A DNA stretch of 16,028 nucleotides from Actinobacteria bacterium UBA3120 (lineage in GTDB: Bacteria; Actinomycetota; Actinomycetes; S36-B12): contig DEZY01000108.1 of assembly GCA_002365735.1 (NCBI GenBank), forward strand, positions 1 to 16,028, in the 5' to 3' direction. The translations under genes and the position numbers were made by a program. Below, one piece after another: positions 1 through 6,220 of the stretch; the first letter of the stretch is position 1, and every line of letters begins with the position of its first letter. A model generated the notes under the pieces. It worked only from the letters and a program-made list of their open reading frames with translations, made no database searches and had not been told where the DNA came from.

Positions 1-59
1 GGCGCGAAGGTGCGGTTCTCGTGCGCCAAATTGGACAGGGTTTCGTTCGGATCATTCAT
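1..59 (-). CDS. acsA: Acetyl-CoA synthetase, N-terminal fragment (probable)
   Basis: Only the first 19 codons of a leftward gene are inside the window. They read MNDPNETLSNLAHENRTFA, starting from the ATG at 59-57. An 'ETLSNL-x-HE-x-RxF' opening is what I recall for actinobacterial acetate-CoA ligases, which make acetyl-CoA from acetate, ATP and CoA in the cytoplasm. An AAGGAG ribosome-binding site 10 bases upstream supports a real start. Context also fits: acs lies near the Fic-like/HAD/ssd cluster in other actinobacteria (memory). No catalytic motif is visible in so short a piece, so the product name is an inference from N-terminal resemblance plus position; that a gene starts here is more certain. 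Confidence 0.6.
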   Translation of the reverse strand, partial: MNDPNETLSNLAHENRTFA

Positions 60-69
60 GTGGGAAAAG

Positions 70-75
70 CTCCTT
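70..75 (-). promoter_or_regulatory. Ribosome-binding site of the leftward acs-like gene
   Basis: On the minus strand AAGGAG stands 10 bases before the ATG at 59. It is one of the best Shine-Dalgarno matches in the window and fixes the start of the truncated gene. In the 109 bases between this start and the Fic-like gene I see no convincing -35/-10 pair in either direction. Confidence 0.7.
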
Positions 76-168
76 AAATAACGGGTGAGACAAACTTACC
101 GAACTTTTGGACACAGTATGGCCATGATTTAACAATCGGGGTCTTTTGACGCGGCATCATTTTTAGAT

Positions 169-933
169 ATGTACGGTTGTGACATGCCGACCCTCGAACA
201 GATCACTCAGTGGGAACTAGTCCGAGAGCTCACCGGCGCCGCCCGCGCAGATATTGATGAATTGCTGTGGCGCCGAGATGTCCGTGCGGCATCACGGGAA
301 GTCGCCCAATCTTCAATAGCGAGGGGCGGTGCGGACTCGGCGGCCTTGGAAGGTGCAGATCTGGTGGGTGTTGAGCAATCACCGATGGGAGAGGTCCTCG
401 CCGCCAGCTTGGCCATCACGGCAGAGGCTCCCAAAATGGGTGAAATCTGGACGCGTGCTCCACTCCAGGTAATCACCGGGCTACACACAATTGCCGCCAG
501 GAAATTCGTTGACATAAACGAACTCGCTCGCCCACGTGTAACTCAAAAAGCTGATGACCCGCTGCACATCGGATCACTGCCGGAGTATCAGGAAATTCCG
601 GGCGCGCTCATGCGACTGTCCATACAATGTTCAACCACGAAAGTACCGGCAGTTGTTGAGGCTGGTTACGTCCATGGTGAAATCATGCGACTGCGCCCAT
701 TTACTTGGGGCTCAGGTCTCGTCGCCCGCGCGGTTGTACGAACTGTGTTGAGTGCGCGAAGTGTTGATCCTTCAAACTTTTCGATTCCCGAAAATGGAAT
801 GTTCGAATCAACCCGAACAGCCTATGTCGCGGCAATTCGAGATTTCTCCACAGGAAACCAAGCGGGAATTGAGAGTTACTTTAAGTGGTTTTCGGCAAGC
901 CTCGGGCTCGGCGCCAGGGCGGTTGTTATTTAG
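169..933 (+). CDS. Fic/DOC-fold protein with degenerate active site
   Basis: A 254-residue protein resembling actinobacterial proteins annotated as Fic-family or 'oxidoreductase'. Residues 176-187 (RPFTWGSGLVAR) align with the Fic motif HPFx[D/E]GNGRxxR. Pro, Phe, both Gly and the last Arg are kept, but the catalytic His is Arg, the acidic residue is Trp, Asn is Ser and the first Arg is Leu. Upstream, GLHTIAARKFVDINELARPR (residues 104-123) resembles the LHxxL...GxxR helix region of Fic proteins. AMPylation by the usual chemistry is therefore unlikely, and a binding or structural role is my inference. Neither ATG at 169 nor ATG at 184 (MPTLEQ...) has a ribosome-binding site, so the start is uncertain and the mRNA may be nearly leaderless. 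It converges on the HAD gene. The position matches Rv3662c of M. tuberculosis (memory). Confidence 0.75.
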   Translation: MYGCDMPTLEQITQWELVRELTGAARADIDELLWRRDVRAASREVAQSSIARGGADSAALEGADLVGVEQSPMGEVLAASLAITAEAPKMGEIWTRAPLQVITGLHTIAARKFVDINELARPRVTQKADDPLHIGSLPEYQEIPGALMRLSIQCSTTKVPAVVEAGYVHGEIMRLRPFTWGSGLVARAVVRTVLSARSVDPSNFSIPENGMFESTRTAYVAAIRDFSTGNQAGIESYFKWFSASLGLGARAVVI

Positions 934-954
934 GCACGAATTTTAGGCACGAAT
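929..954. repeat. Perfect 13-bp tandem duplication at a convergent gene junction
   Basis: TTTAGGCACGAAT occurs twice back to back (929-941 and 942-954). The first copy carries the TAG stop of the Fic-like gene (931-933). The second copy, on the other strand, carries the TAA stop of the HAD gene (945-943). Each copy also holds the other gene's stop trinucleotide (TAG at 944-946, minus-strand TAA at 932-930). The two stops probably lay in one copy before duplication. Confidence 0.95.
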
Positions 955-1725
955 ACTGTGGCGTTTGGCATACCAAGTGAGTCCAAGTGCAACGGCTCCT
1001 ATGGCTACGCCAGCGCTAGCCGCGATTGCCTGACGTTTTTCAACTTTAGCCTGCATGGAGACTGGTTTTTCAAAATCAAGTACTGCCCAGTTTCGCTCGA
1101 TTGCGACTGCGCGAAGACCACTGTCGGGATTGACCGCTCGCGGATTACCAACGGCGTTAAGCATGGGTAGGTCTGTGTACGAGTCGGAGTAGGCAAAGCA
1201 CTCGTCGAGATCAAACCCGTGTTCAATCGCTAGGGATTGCATTGCTTCGGCTTTGCCTTCACCGTATGCATAGAAGATTATTTCACCCGTGTATTTGCCG
1301 TCAACTATTGCGATTTGGGTTCCAATCGCAATATCAGCACCGAGGCGAGCGGAAATTGGCTCCACCATTTCGTTTCCCGAGGTTGAAATGACGATGACCG
1401 TGTGACCTTGCTCTTTATGAAAACTAATTAAGTCAATAGCTTCCTGGTAGACAAGTGGGTCAATCAGGGTGTCGAGTGTTTCGGCCACAATTGCCTGAAC
1501 TTTTGCGGCCTCCCAACCGGTGACGAGCTCGGACATGTAATCCCGCATTGACTCCATTTGATCGTGATCAGCGCCGGACGTGAGAAACATGAACTGGGCA
1601 TACGCGCTGCGCATGACGTCGGTTCGCCCGATGAGACCTTCTTTGTAGAAAGGCTTTGCAAACACAAAGGAGCTAGATTTAGCCAAAATGGTCTTGTCTA
1701 AGTCGAAGAAGGCGGCGACTGGCAT
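943..1725 (-). CDS. HAD-IB family phosphatase with C-terminal membrane segment
   Basis: A haloacid-dehalogenase hydrolase of the SerB-like IB subfamily, 260 residues from the chosen start. All four HAD motifs are visible: FFDLDKT with nucleophile D8 and D10, a motif II Ser at 114 (VISTSG), the motif III Lys at 158 (GEGK), and YSDSYTDLP with D181 and D185. Residues about 233-253 form a hydrophobic segment followed by YAKRH, suggesting a C-terminal membrane anchor. The substrate is unknown; phosphoserine or phospholipid-type substrates are possible. ATG 1725 is preferred because it places motif I at the usual distance from the N-terminus. GTG 1761 and ATG 1743 would add 12 or 6 residues. None has a ribosome-binding site. 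A TATCGT element ends 6 bases before the ATG, which would fit leaderless transcription. It is divergent from ssd, as Rv3661 is from Rv3660c (memory). Confidence 0.88.
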   Translation of the reverse strand: MPVAAFFDLDKTILAKSSSFVFAKPFYKEGLIGRTDVMRSAYAQFMFLTSGADHDQMESMRDYMSELVTGWEAAKVQAIVAETLDTLIDPLVYQEAIDLISFHKEQGHTVIVISTSGNEMVEPISARLGADIAIGTQIAIVDGKYTGEIIFYAYGEGKAEAMQSLAIEHGFDLDECFAYSDSYTDLPMLNAVGNPRAVNPDSGLRAVAIERNWAVLDFEKPVSMQAKVEKRQAIAASAGVAIGAVALGLTWYAKRHSIRA

Positions 1726-1811
1726 GGGACCACGATAACGCATTGAGAGAGTTGTCCACACCCTTGAAATTGACTATTAACAAATGTGTCGCCGTGGCAT
1801 TGGGTTAGACC
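1726..1811. promoter_or_regulatory. Divergent HAD/ssd control region with a consensus DnaA box
   Basis: This 86-base gap must contain promoters for both divergent genes. TTGTCCACA at 1752-1760 is an exact match to the actinobacterial DnaA box. For the HAD gene, minus-strand TATCGT (1737-1732) lies 6 bases before its ATG and could be the -10 of a leaderless transcript; the DnaA box covers its expected -35. For ssd, TTGACT at 1770-1775 could be a -35 with TGGCAT (1795-1800) as a poor -10 at 19-base spacing. The box is directly visible; the promoter assignments are weak inference. Confidence 0.35.
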
Positions 1812-2927
1812 ATGTCACATTCACCGCGGGTATTGCTTTTGGTCACTACGGATCAGCGCCTCATGAATCACACTAAAGCCGTCGTAGATTCGCTTGATTT
1901 TGATCTGCGGGTCGCCGAGTCGCCGTTGATTGCCAGAGATCTGTGGGAGGGAGCAGAATTTGTTTTGGTGGGCTCAGACCTGGCAGGGAAATGCATTGAG
2001 AATCTTGTTCCGCGCCGACCCCACTTGCTAGTCGTGCATACAAAAAGTGAAACAGGGCAGGTAGTTGCTCCCGAATCGATCTCGGAGCGAGACGTTTGGC
2101 GGCACGCGGTGGCGCTTGGCGCTGAAAACGTGTTGGAGCTGCCCACCGCCAGTTTCTGGTTAACAGAGGTACTGACCGAGGTCGCAATTCCCGCGCCCAC
2201 CGAGGGGATTTTGAGTTCCAATGTGATTTCCGTTTTCGCTGGGAGCGGCGGGGTTGGTGCTTCGACATTCGCGGTGAATCTTGCTACACATGCGGTTACG
2301 CGCGGGATGAGCGCGGTTGTCATTGACCTCGATCAATTTGGTGGCGGAATAGATCTCGTCTTTGGGGCGGAAGAGATCCCGGGCACACGTTGGTCTGACA
2401 TCGATCCAGGTTCGGGACGCATATCTGCGGACACCCTGGCGGCAGCTCTGCCCCGAGCCAACGGTGTGGCGTTCCTTTCACAGAGCCGATCCTGCTTGGG
2501 TGGCGTGAGCGTGGAAATCGTGGCCGCGGTCATTGATGCTGCAAGGCGCGCATTTGATCTTGTTGTCCTTGACCTTCCGCGTGAACACAGTGAATGCAAT
2601 GAGCTTCTGATCGGGCGGAGCATGGTCACTTGTGTGATCACCCGCAATCACGTTCGCGCGATTGCTGCAAGCATTGCAGTTTCCCAATGGGTGGGAAAGT
2701 CCGGTGGTCAGGTCCAGTTTGTTTTGATCAGCGACTCAAAAGGTTTAGGTTTACCGGATGTCTCCAGCGCCTTAGACTGCCAGGAGGTCACTGAGATCGC
2801 CTTTATGCCTGCTATGACGACACGTGCTGATGAAGGGGATCCACCAGGCACTAATTCCGGATACCGGCAAGTGTGCGAAGTATTGCTGGGTGAGGTGCAA
2901 AAACACGGCTCCAAAAATGCGGCATGA
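1812..2927 (+). CDS. ssd: CpaE/TadZ-like septum-site-determining ATPase homologue
   Basis: A 371-residue MinD/ParA-superfamily protein of the actinobacterial 'helicase/secretion neighborhood CpaE-like' type (Ssd, Rv3660c in M. tuberculosis). Residues 5-125 look like a receiver-like domain (RVLLLVTTDQRLMNH, later HLLVVHT). The ATPase-like domain starts near 138. Its Walker A is AGSGGVGAST (143-152), where both Lys of the deviant KGGxGKT loop are Ser and Ala. The A' motif VVIDLDQFGGGID (169-181) and Walker B FDLVVLDLP (249-256) are kept. The family localises Tad machinery (TadZ/CpaE), and in mycobacteria overexpression has been linked to septation. The missing Lys suggests weak or absent ATP hydrolysis; as I recall, GGxGAS loops are common in this subfamily. 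It is first in the operon, with no ribosome-binding site at ATG 1812, and its TGA overlaps the tadA ATG. Confidence 0.88.
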   Translation: MSHSPRVLLLVTTDQRLMNHTKAVVDSLDFDLRVAESPLIARDLWEGAEFVLVGSDLAGKCIENLVPRRPHLLVVHTKSETGQVVAPESISERDVWRHAVALGAENVLELPTASFWLTEVLTEVAIPAPTEGILSSNVISVFAGSGGVGASTFAVNLATHAVTRGMSAVVIDLDQFGGGIDLVFGAEEIPGTRWSDIDPGSGRISADTLAAALPRANGVAFLSQSRSCLGGVSVEIVAAVIDAARRAFDLVVLDLPREHSECNELLIGRSMVTCVITRNHVRAIAASIAVSQWVGKSGGQVQFVLISDSKGLGLPDVSSALDCQEVTEIAFMPAMTTRADEGDPPGTNSGYRQVCEVLLGEVQKHGSKNAA

Positions 2928-4072
2928 ACCAGGCACTGGCAAATAGAGTTCGAAATCGCCTGATTACATCCAATGCGGTTGCATCTCACTCGCACGTTCT
3001 TGGTGCGCTACGAGAGGAGGGGGTGGTTCTCAGCGAGGAGTCAGTTGACGAGTTAGTGCTTATTCTCGAGCGGGAGTTTAATGGCGCTGGTGTTCTGCAG
3101 CCGCTGCTTGAGGAACGTGGCGTAACTGATGTGTTGGTTAACGGCCCGGATTCAGTGTGGTGTGATCGCGGGCAAGGGCTGGTACTCACTGACATTAAAT
3201 TTGGTTCAGACCAGGAAGTTCGACGACTAGCTCAGCGGTTGGCTTCGACCGCGGAGCGTCGACTAGATGACGCCTCACCAATGGTGGACGCACAACTGCG
3301 CGATGGAACACGCCTACATTGTGTCCTTCCGCCAATCTCAACGGACGGAACGATTGTTTCGCTGCGAATTCCCAGTGCAAGATCCTTTACCTTGGAGTCT
3401 TTGGTCGCGGCCGGGTCAATTGATGAATCGGTTGCTGACCTTCTCGTTTCCATAATTCGTGGGCGGCTTGCTTTTCTCATTAGTGGGGGAACAGGGACCG
3501 GCAAGACGACAGTCCTCTCAGCGTTGCTCGCCCACGTGGATCCAGCGCACCGAATTGTTGTCGTCGAAGATTCTGCTGAACTCAATCCTGCGCATCCACA
3601 TGTGGTCCGCATGCAAAGTCGTTTAGCCAACATTGAAGGCAAAGGATCGATTGTTCTGCGCGATCTGGTACGGACCTCTTTACGCATGCGACCGGATCGA
3701 ATAGTGGTAGGCGAAGTCCGCGGCCCGGAAGTCGTTGAATTACTTACTGCGCTCAATACTGGTCATGAAGGTGGCTGTGGCACGGTGCATGCGAACAGTC
3801 CACAAGCGGTTCCTGCCCGACTCGCGGCACTAGGTTTAACGGCTGGAATAGAGCGTGAGGCACTTCACGCTCTGATTGGTTCAGGTCTTGATGCGGTCAT
3901 TCATCTCGCTCGTCATGGTGGGCGCCGCTACGTGGACAGCATCCACGTCCTTGACTTTAGTGAGAGTGGTTTGGTGACCACTCGTCCAGCACTGACCCGA
4001 AGTAACGGGCAATGGGTCAGGCAATCGGGTTGGATCGAGTTACTAAATCGTTGTGAGCAAGGTAGCCGGTGA
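2924..4072 (+). CDS. tadA: Tad pilus assembly/secretion ATPase TadA (CpaF family)
   Basis: A 382-residue GSPII_E/VirB11-type hexameric ATPase that powers Flp pilin export at the cytoplasmic membrane. The N-terminal domain includes GVTDVLVNGPDSVW (66-79). All core motifs are present: Walker A GGTGTGKTT at 188-196 (K194), the Asp box VVVEDSAE at 212-219, the atypical Walker B PDRIVVGEVRG at 257-267 (E264), and the His box with H281 and H289 (HEGGCGTVHANS). A short N-terminus of about 60 residues precedes the conserved part, as in actinobacterial members. Its ATG overlaps the ssd stop as ATGA with no good ribosome-binding site, so translation is probably coupled to ssd. I see no defect and expect an active motor. 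Confidence 0.95.
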   Translation: MNQALANRVRNRLITSNAVASHSHVLGALREEGVVLSEESVDELVLILEREFNGAGVLQPLLEERGVTDVLVNGPDSVWCDRGQGLVLTDIKFGSDQEVRRLAQRLASTAERRLDDASPMVDAQLRDGTRLHCVLPPISTDGTIVSLRIPSARSFTLESLVAAGSIDESVADLLVSIIRGRLAFLISGGTGTGKTTVLSALLAHVDPAHRIVVVEDSAELNPAHPHVVRMQSRLANIEGKGSIVLRDLVRTSLRMRPDRIVVGEVRGPEVVELLTALNTGHEGGCGTVHANSPQAVPARLAALGLTAGIEREALHALIGSGLDAVIHLARHGGRRYVDSIHVLDFSESGLVTTRPALTRSNGQWVRQSGWIELLNRCEQGSR

Positions 4073-4767
4073 TTTTGTGTGCGGCTTTTGCTGCCGGATT
4101 GAGTGCTTGGTTTTTTATCCCCGTTCGGGCTCGATCTCGACTCAATAATTTGAGTTCCGCCGAAACGGGGGAGCAGTTCTTAGGTGGAAGATTCACTGTC
4201 CCTGCCAGATTTACTCGAAAGTGGGGAAGTCAGGGGCGAAAGGCGATCAGTGAGCAGCGAGAGGAAACACTAGGGGCAATCTCAGTTCTCGTCGCTGAGC
4301 TAAAGGCTGGTCACGCACCGGATGCGGCACTGATCAATGTGGGCCCGAAAGTGTGGCCCTTTGCTCACCGCGCCGCTATTGCCCACGGTGACACAATCGA
4401 GGCCTTAGCCCTTGATGCCGAGGCACGGCCCGAACTCACATACCTCGCCGCATGTTGGCGGGTGGGAATTAATAGTGGTGCCGGATTGGCCGCCAGTATT
4501 TCCTCGCTCTATTTGTCAATGCGGGCACAGCAAGAAATTCGCGGGCATCTTGAAGCCGAATTAGCGGGGCCTCGCGCAACTGCGGCTACGTTGGGTTTTC
4601 TACCCATTGTCGGGATTGGCTTGGGTTACATGCTTGGCGCACAGCCCTTGACGTGGTTCTTTTCCAGTCTGCTCGGCTTAGGAACATTCATTTTTGGCGG
4701 GGGATTAACACTGCTGGGTTTATGGTGGACGTCACGGATAGCTCACGGTGTCGAGGAGATGTTGTGA
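4069..4767 (+). CDS. tadB: Tad inner-membrane platform protein TadB
   Basis: A 232-residue T2SS-F-type membrane protein that, with TadC, forms the platform on which TadA acts. A hydrophobic N-terminus (residues 1-18, ILCAAFAAGLSAWFFIPV) is followed by a cytoplasmic helical domain (about 65-165) with LGAISVLVAELKAGHAPDAAL and the GINSGAGLAASISSL motif near 135-150, typical of GspF/TadB. Two membrane helices follow near 170-190 and 192-220. It is shorter than proteobacterial TadB (about 300 residues) but in line with compact actinobacterial forms. It begins with GTG overlapping the tadA TGA (GTGA). AAGG at 4060-4063 is a usable ribosome-binding site. Confidence 0.9.
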   Translation: MILCAAFAAGLSAWFFIPVRARSRLNNLSSAETGEQFLGGRFTVPARFTRKWGSQGRKAISEQREETLGAISVLVAELKAGHAPDAALINVGPKVWPFAHRAAIAHGDTIEALALDAEARPELTYLAACWRVGINSGAGLAASISSLYLSMRAQQEIRGHLEAELAGPRATAATLGFLPIVGIGLGYMLGAQPLTWFFSSLLGLGTFIFGGGLTLLGLWWTSRIAHGVEEML

Positions 4768-5516
4768 TTGTGATCGCCGCGACCCTGACCGCGTTCAGCG
4801 TCTACTTGTTTATGAAGCCGCTGCCGACACAACGAAGACCACGTAATCGACTTACTCGAATTATTCACGGTGAATCAAAAAAGCAGGATACGAAAACGAG
4901 TGCACTCTCACCAACAATTTTGCGCGTGACCGGCATAGTGGGTGGGGCGCTGCTGGGCGCGACATTCGGCGGATTCATGGGGCTAGTCATTGGCGCCCTC
5001 GCCGGAACGCTCTTAATCCGAATATTGAGTAAACGCGATAGTGGTCCCTCAGACGCTGAAGCAGCGAAACTTGCTTTAGATACTCCCGTCCTCATTGACC
5101 TACTTGCAGCCACTCTGGCTTCCGGGGCGACTATGCGCAGCTCGTTGGCCGCCGCTACCGCGGCAATGCTTGATAGTCCCGTCCGCATGCGACTATCTCC
5201 GGTGATAGCAGCGATTGAGTTGGGAGCCGACCCTCGTGATGCGTGGAGCGCGCTGGCTAGTGACCCCACACTAGGTCAACTTGCGCGCAGTGTCATGCGC
5301 TCTTACGACAGTGGGGCTGGGCTTGAGTCAGTGTTGCTAGGCATCGCAAGTGAGATGCGTCGTGAGCACCGATCTCGAGTGGAGGTGGCCGCACGAACAG
5401 CGGGAGTCAAGGCTGTTATCCCATTAGCCGTGTGTTTCCTACCCGGATTTTTTGCCTTGGGAGTTATCCCGATTGTCGCATCCCTCGCTGCATCCACAGG
5501 CTTTCTTCCGGGGTGA
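4764..5516 (+). CDS. tadC: Tad inner-membrane platform protein TadC
   Basis: A 250-residue second T2SS-F membrane protein of the Tad platform. An N-terminal helix (residues 1-19, VIVIAATLTAFSVYLFMKP) and a Gly/Ala-rich hairpin of helices (about 53-86) precede the cytoplasmic domain. That domain carries LIDLLAATLASGATMRSSL, then SYDSGAGLESVLLGIASEMR, the second being the TadB/C 'SGA' motif. A final membrane segment (AVIPLAVCFLPGFFALGVIP) lies near the C-terminus. The reading frame is open further upstream inside tadB. I chose GTG 4764 because it forms the same GTGA stop/start overlap as at tadA/tadB and has GAGGAG at 4753-4758, five bases upstream. GTG 4770 is an alternative. Confidence 0.9.
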   Translation: MIVIAATLTAFSVYLFMKPLPTQRRPRNRLTRIIHGESKKQDTKTSALSPTILRVTGIVGGALLGATFGGFMGLVIGALAGTLLIRILSKRDSGPSDAEAAKLALDTPVLIDLLAATLASGATMRSSLAAATAAMLDSPVRMRLSPVIAAIELGADPRDAWSALASDPTLGQLARSVMRSYDSGAGLESVLLGIASEMRREHRSRVEVAARTAGVKAVIPLAVCFLPGFFALGVIPIVASLAASTGFLPG

Positions 5517-5530
5517 CCTGCCATCCACAG
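5491..5530. repeat. Pair of CATCCACAG repeats upstream of the pilin gene
   Basis: CATCCACAG occurs at 5491-5499 (end of tadC) and again at 5522-5530, 31 bases apart, or about three helical turns. Each copy includes ATCCACA, which shares 7 of 9 bases with a TTATCCACA DnaA box. They could be a regulator site pair ahead of flp or chance. The first copy is coding, which limits its freedom to be an operator. Confidence 0.4.
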
Positions 5531-5537
5531 AGTGTAG

Positions 5538-5557
5538 TTTGCGTCTGTTTGCGTGCG
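5538..5557 (+). repeat. 10-bp-phased direct repeat (TTTGCGT) in the pilin leader
   Basis: TTTGCGTCTG (5538-5547) is followed at once by TTTGCGTGCG (5548-5557), so TTTGCGT recurs at one helical turn. It lies in the 96-base gap between tadC and flp, the only non-coding gap among the Tad genes up to flp. It may be an activator site or part of an internal pilin promoter. TAGTTC at 5560-5565 is a possible but poor -10. Confidence 0.4.
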
Positions 5558-5612
5558 TCTAGTTCACGAAGACTCATCCTGTTACCGAAAGTCGGGATAC
5601 AGAGAGGCACTA

Positions 5613-5804
5613 ATGGAAACAAAATCCGCGAAAATCATGACAGCGCTCAAGGACGACACTGGGCTCACCACCGCTGAATACGCGGTGGGGACAGTTGCGG
5701 TTGCCGGACTTGGTGGTGTTTTGCTCAAGCTGTTGACGAGCGACAGCGTGCGAGACCTGTTGTGGTCGATCATAAGCAACGCATTCTCACGGTTCTTTGG
5801 TTAA
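5613..5804 (+). CDS. flp: Flp-type major pilin precursor (DUF4244 family)
   Basis: A 63-residue prepilin. The leader METKSAKIMTALKDDTG is followed by LTTAEYAVGTVAVAG. This is the class III/Flp cleavage pattern G|xxxxEY, with cleavage after G17 and Glu at mature position 5, giving a 46-residue mature pilin. The hydrophobic helix spans about mature residues 7-24, and the tail SDSVRDLLWSIISNAFSRFFG is amphipathic. It matches the DUF4244 protein that accompanies actinobacterial Tad genes (Rv3656c in M. tuberculosis, memory). ATG 5613 is chosen over the in-frame ATG at 5553 because it gives a standard leader and has GAGAGG five bases upstream. It is the polymer subunit moved by TadA/B/C. A strong hairpin follows 20 bases after its stop. 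Confidence 0.88.
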   Translation: METKSAKIMTALKDDTGLTTAEYAVGTVAVAGLGGVLLKLLTSDSVRDLLWSIISNAFSRFFG

Positions 5805-5806
5805 AA

Positions 5807-6220
5807 GTGACAATTCATACTGTTGATTCCTTGGGTTGGCCAGCCAACCCAAGGAATCGCTCTGCCCTGCGCAAAGACGAGGGAATGGCCACACTTGAAA
5901 CGGCGCTGATGGTTCCGGTTCTGTTTCTGATCGCATTCGTTTTTCTGTCCGGGATTTCACTGGGAGTTCAAGCACTCTCACTTAGTGATGCAACACGTAC
6001 GGCGGCACGTGAGTTGGCCCGTGGCGCAGGCGAGAGTTCAGTTCGAGAATTCTTTCATCGAAATGAGCCCAATGCGCAGTTGCAAATTACTTGGGATCTG
6101 CACACAGTCTTGGTTGAATCCACGAAGCCGGGTGAATTTGGCGTGAGTTTTATGGGTACGACTCCTTTGGAGCTATCTCAAAGCCACACGGCTCCGCGTG
6201 AGTGGATCAATGCGGAATGA
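5807..6220 (+). CDS. tadE: TadE-like minor pseudopilin
   Basis: From GTG 5807 it has 137 residues. The sequence KDEG|MATLETALMVPVLFLIAFVFL is a TadE-type prepilin site, G|xxxxE with Glu at mature position 5, followed by one membrane helix. The rest is an extracytoplasmic domain (SDATRTAARELARGAG...). The start is uncertain. ATG 5885 (MATLE) would remove the leader and cleavage glycine, so an upstream start is more likely. GTG 5807 lies two bases after the flp stop, consistent with termination-reinitiation, and gives a 26-residue leader rich in Arg/Lys. TTG 5831 lies inside the hairpin stem. None has a ribosome-binding site. TadE proteins are minor pilins or assembly factors processed by the same prepilin peptidase as Flp. 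Confidence 0.8.
   Translation: MTIHTVDSLGWPANPRNRSALRKDEGMATLETALMVPVLFLIAFVFLSGISLGVQALSLSDATRTAARELARGAGESSVREFFHRNEPNAQLQITWDLHTVLVESTKPGEFGVSFMGTTPLELSQSHTAPREWINAE
5825..5858 (+). promoter_or_regulatory. Perfect 16-bp inverted repeat between flp and tadE
   Basis: GATTCCTTGGGTTGGC (5825-5840), CA, then GCCAACCCAAGGAATC (5843-5858) are exactly complementary. The RNA would form a very stable hairpin with a 2-4 base loop. No T-run follows (GCTCTGCCCT), so it is not a classic intrinsic terminator. It lies in the tadE leader or 5' end and would cover in-frame TTG 5831. Likely roles are protecting the 3' end of the pilin message, partial termination, or limiting tadE translation, so that pilin exceeds minor pilins. 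The hairpin is seen directly; the role is inferred. Confidence 0.85.

Noticed and set aside
4653..4763. Upstream extension of the tadC frame into tadB
   Set aside because: The added residues do not resemble TadC, and GTG 4764 with its ribosome-binding site and GTGA overlap matches the other junctions in the operon.
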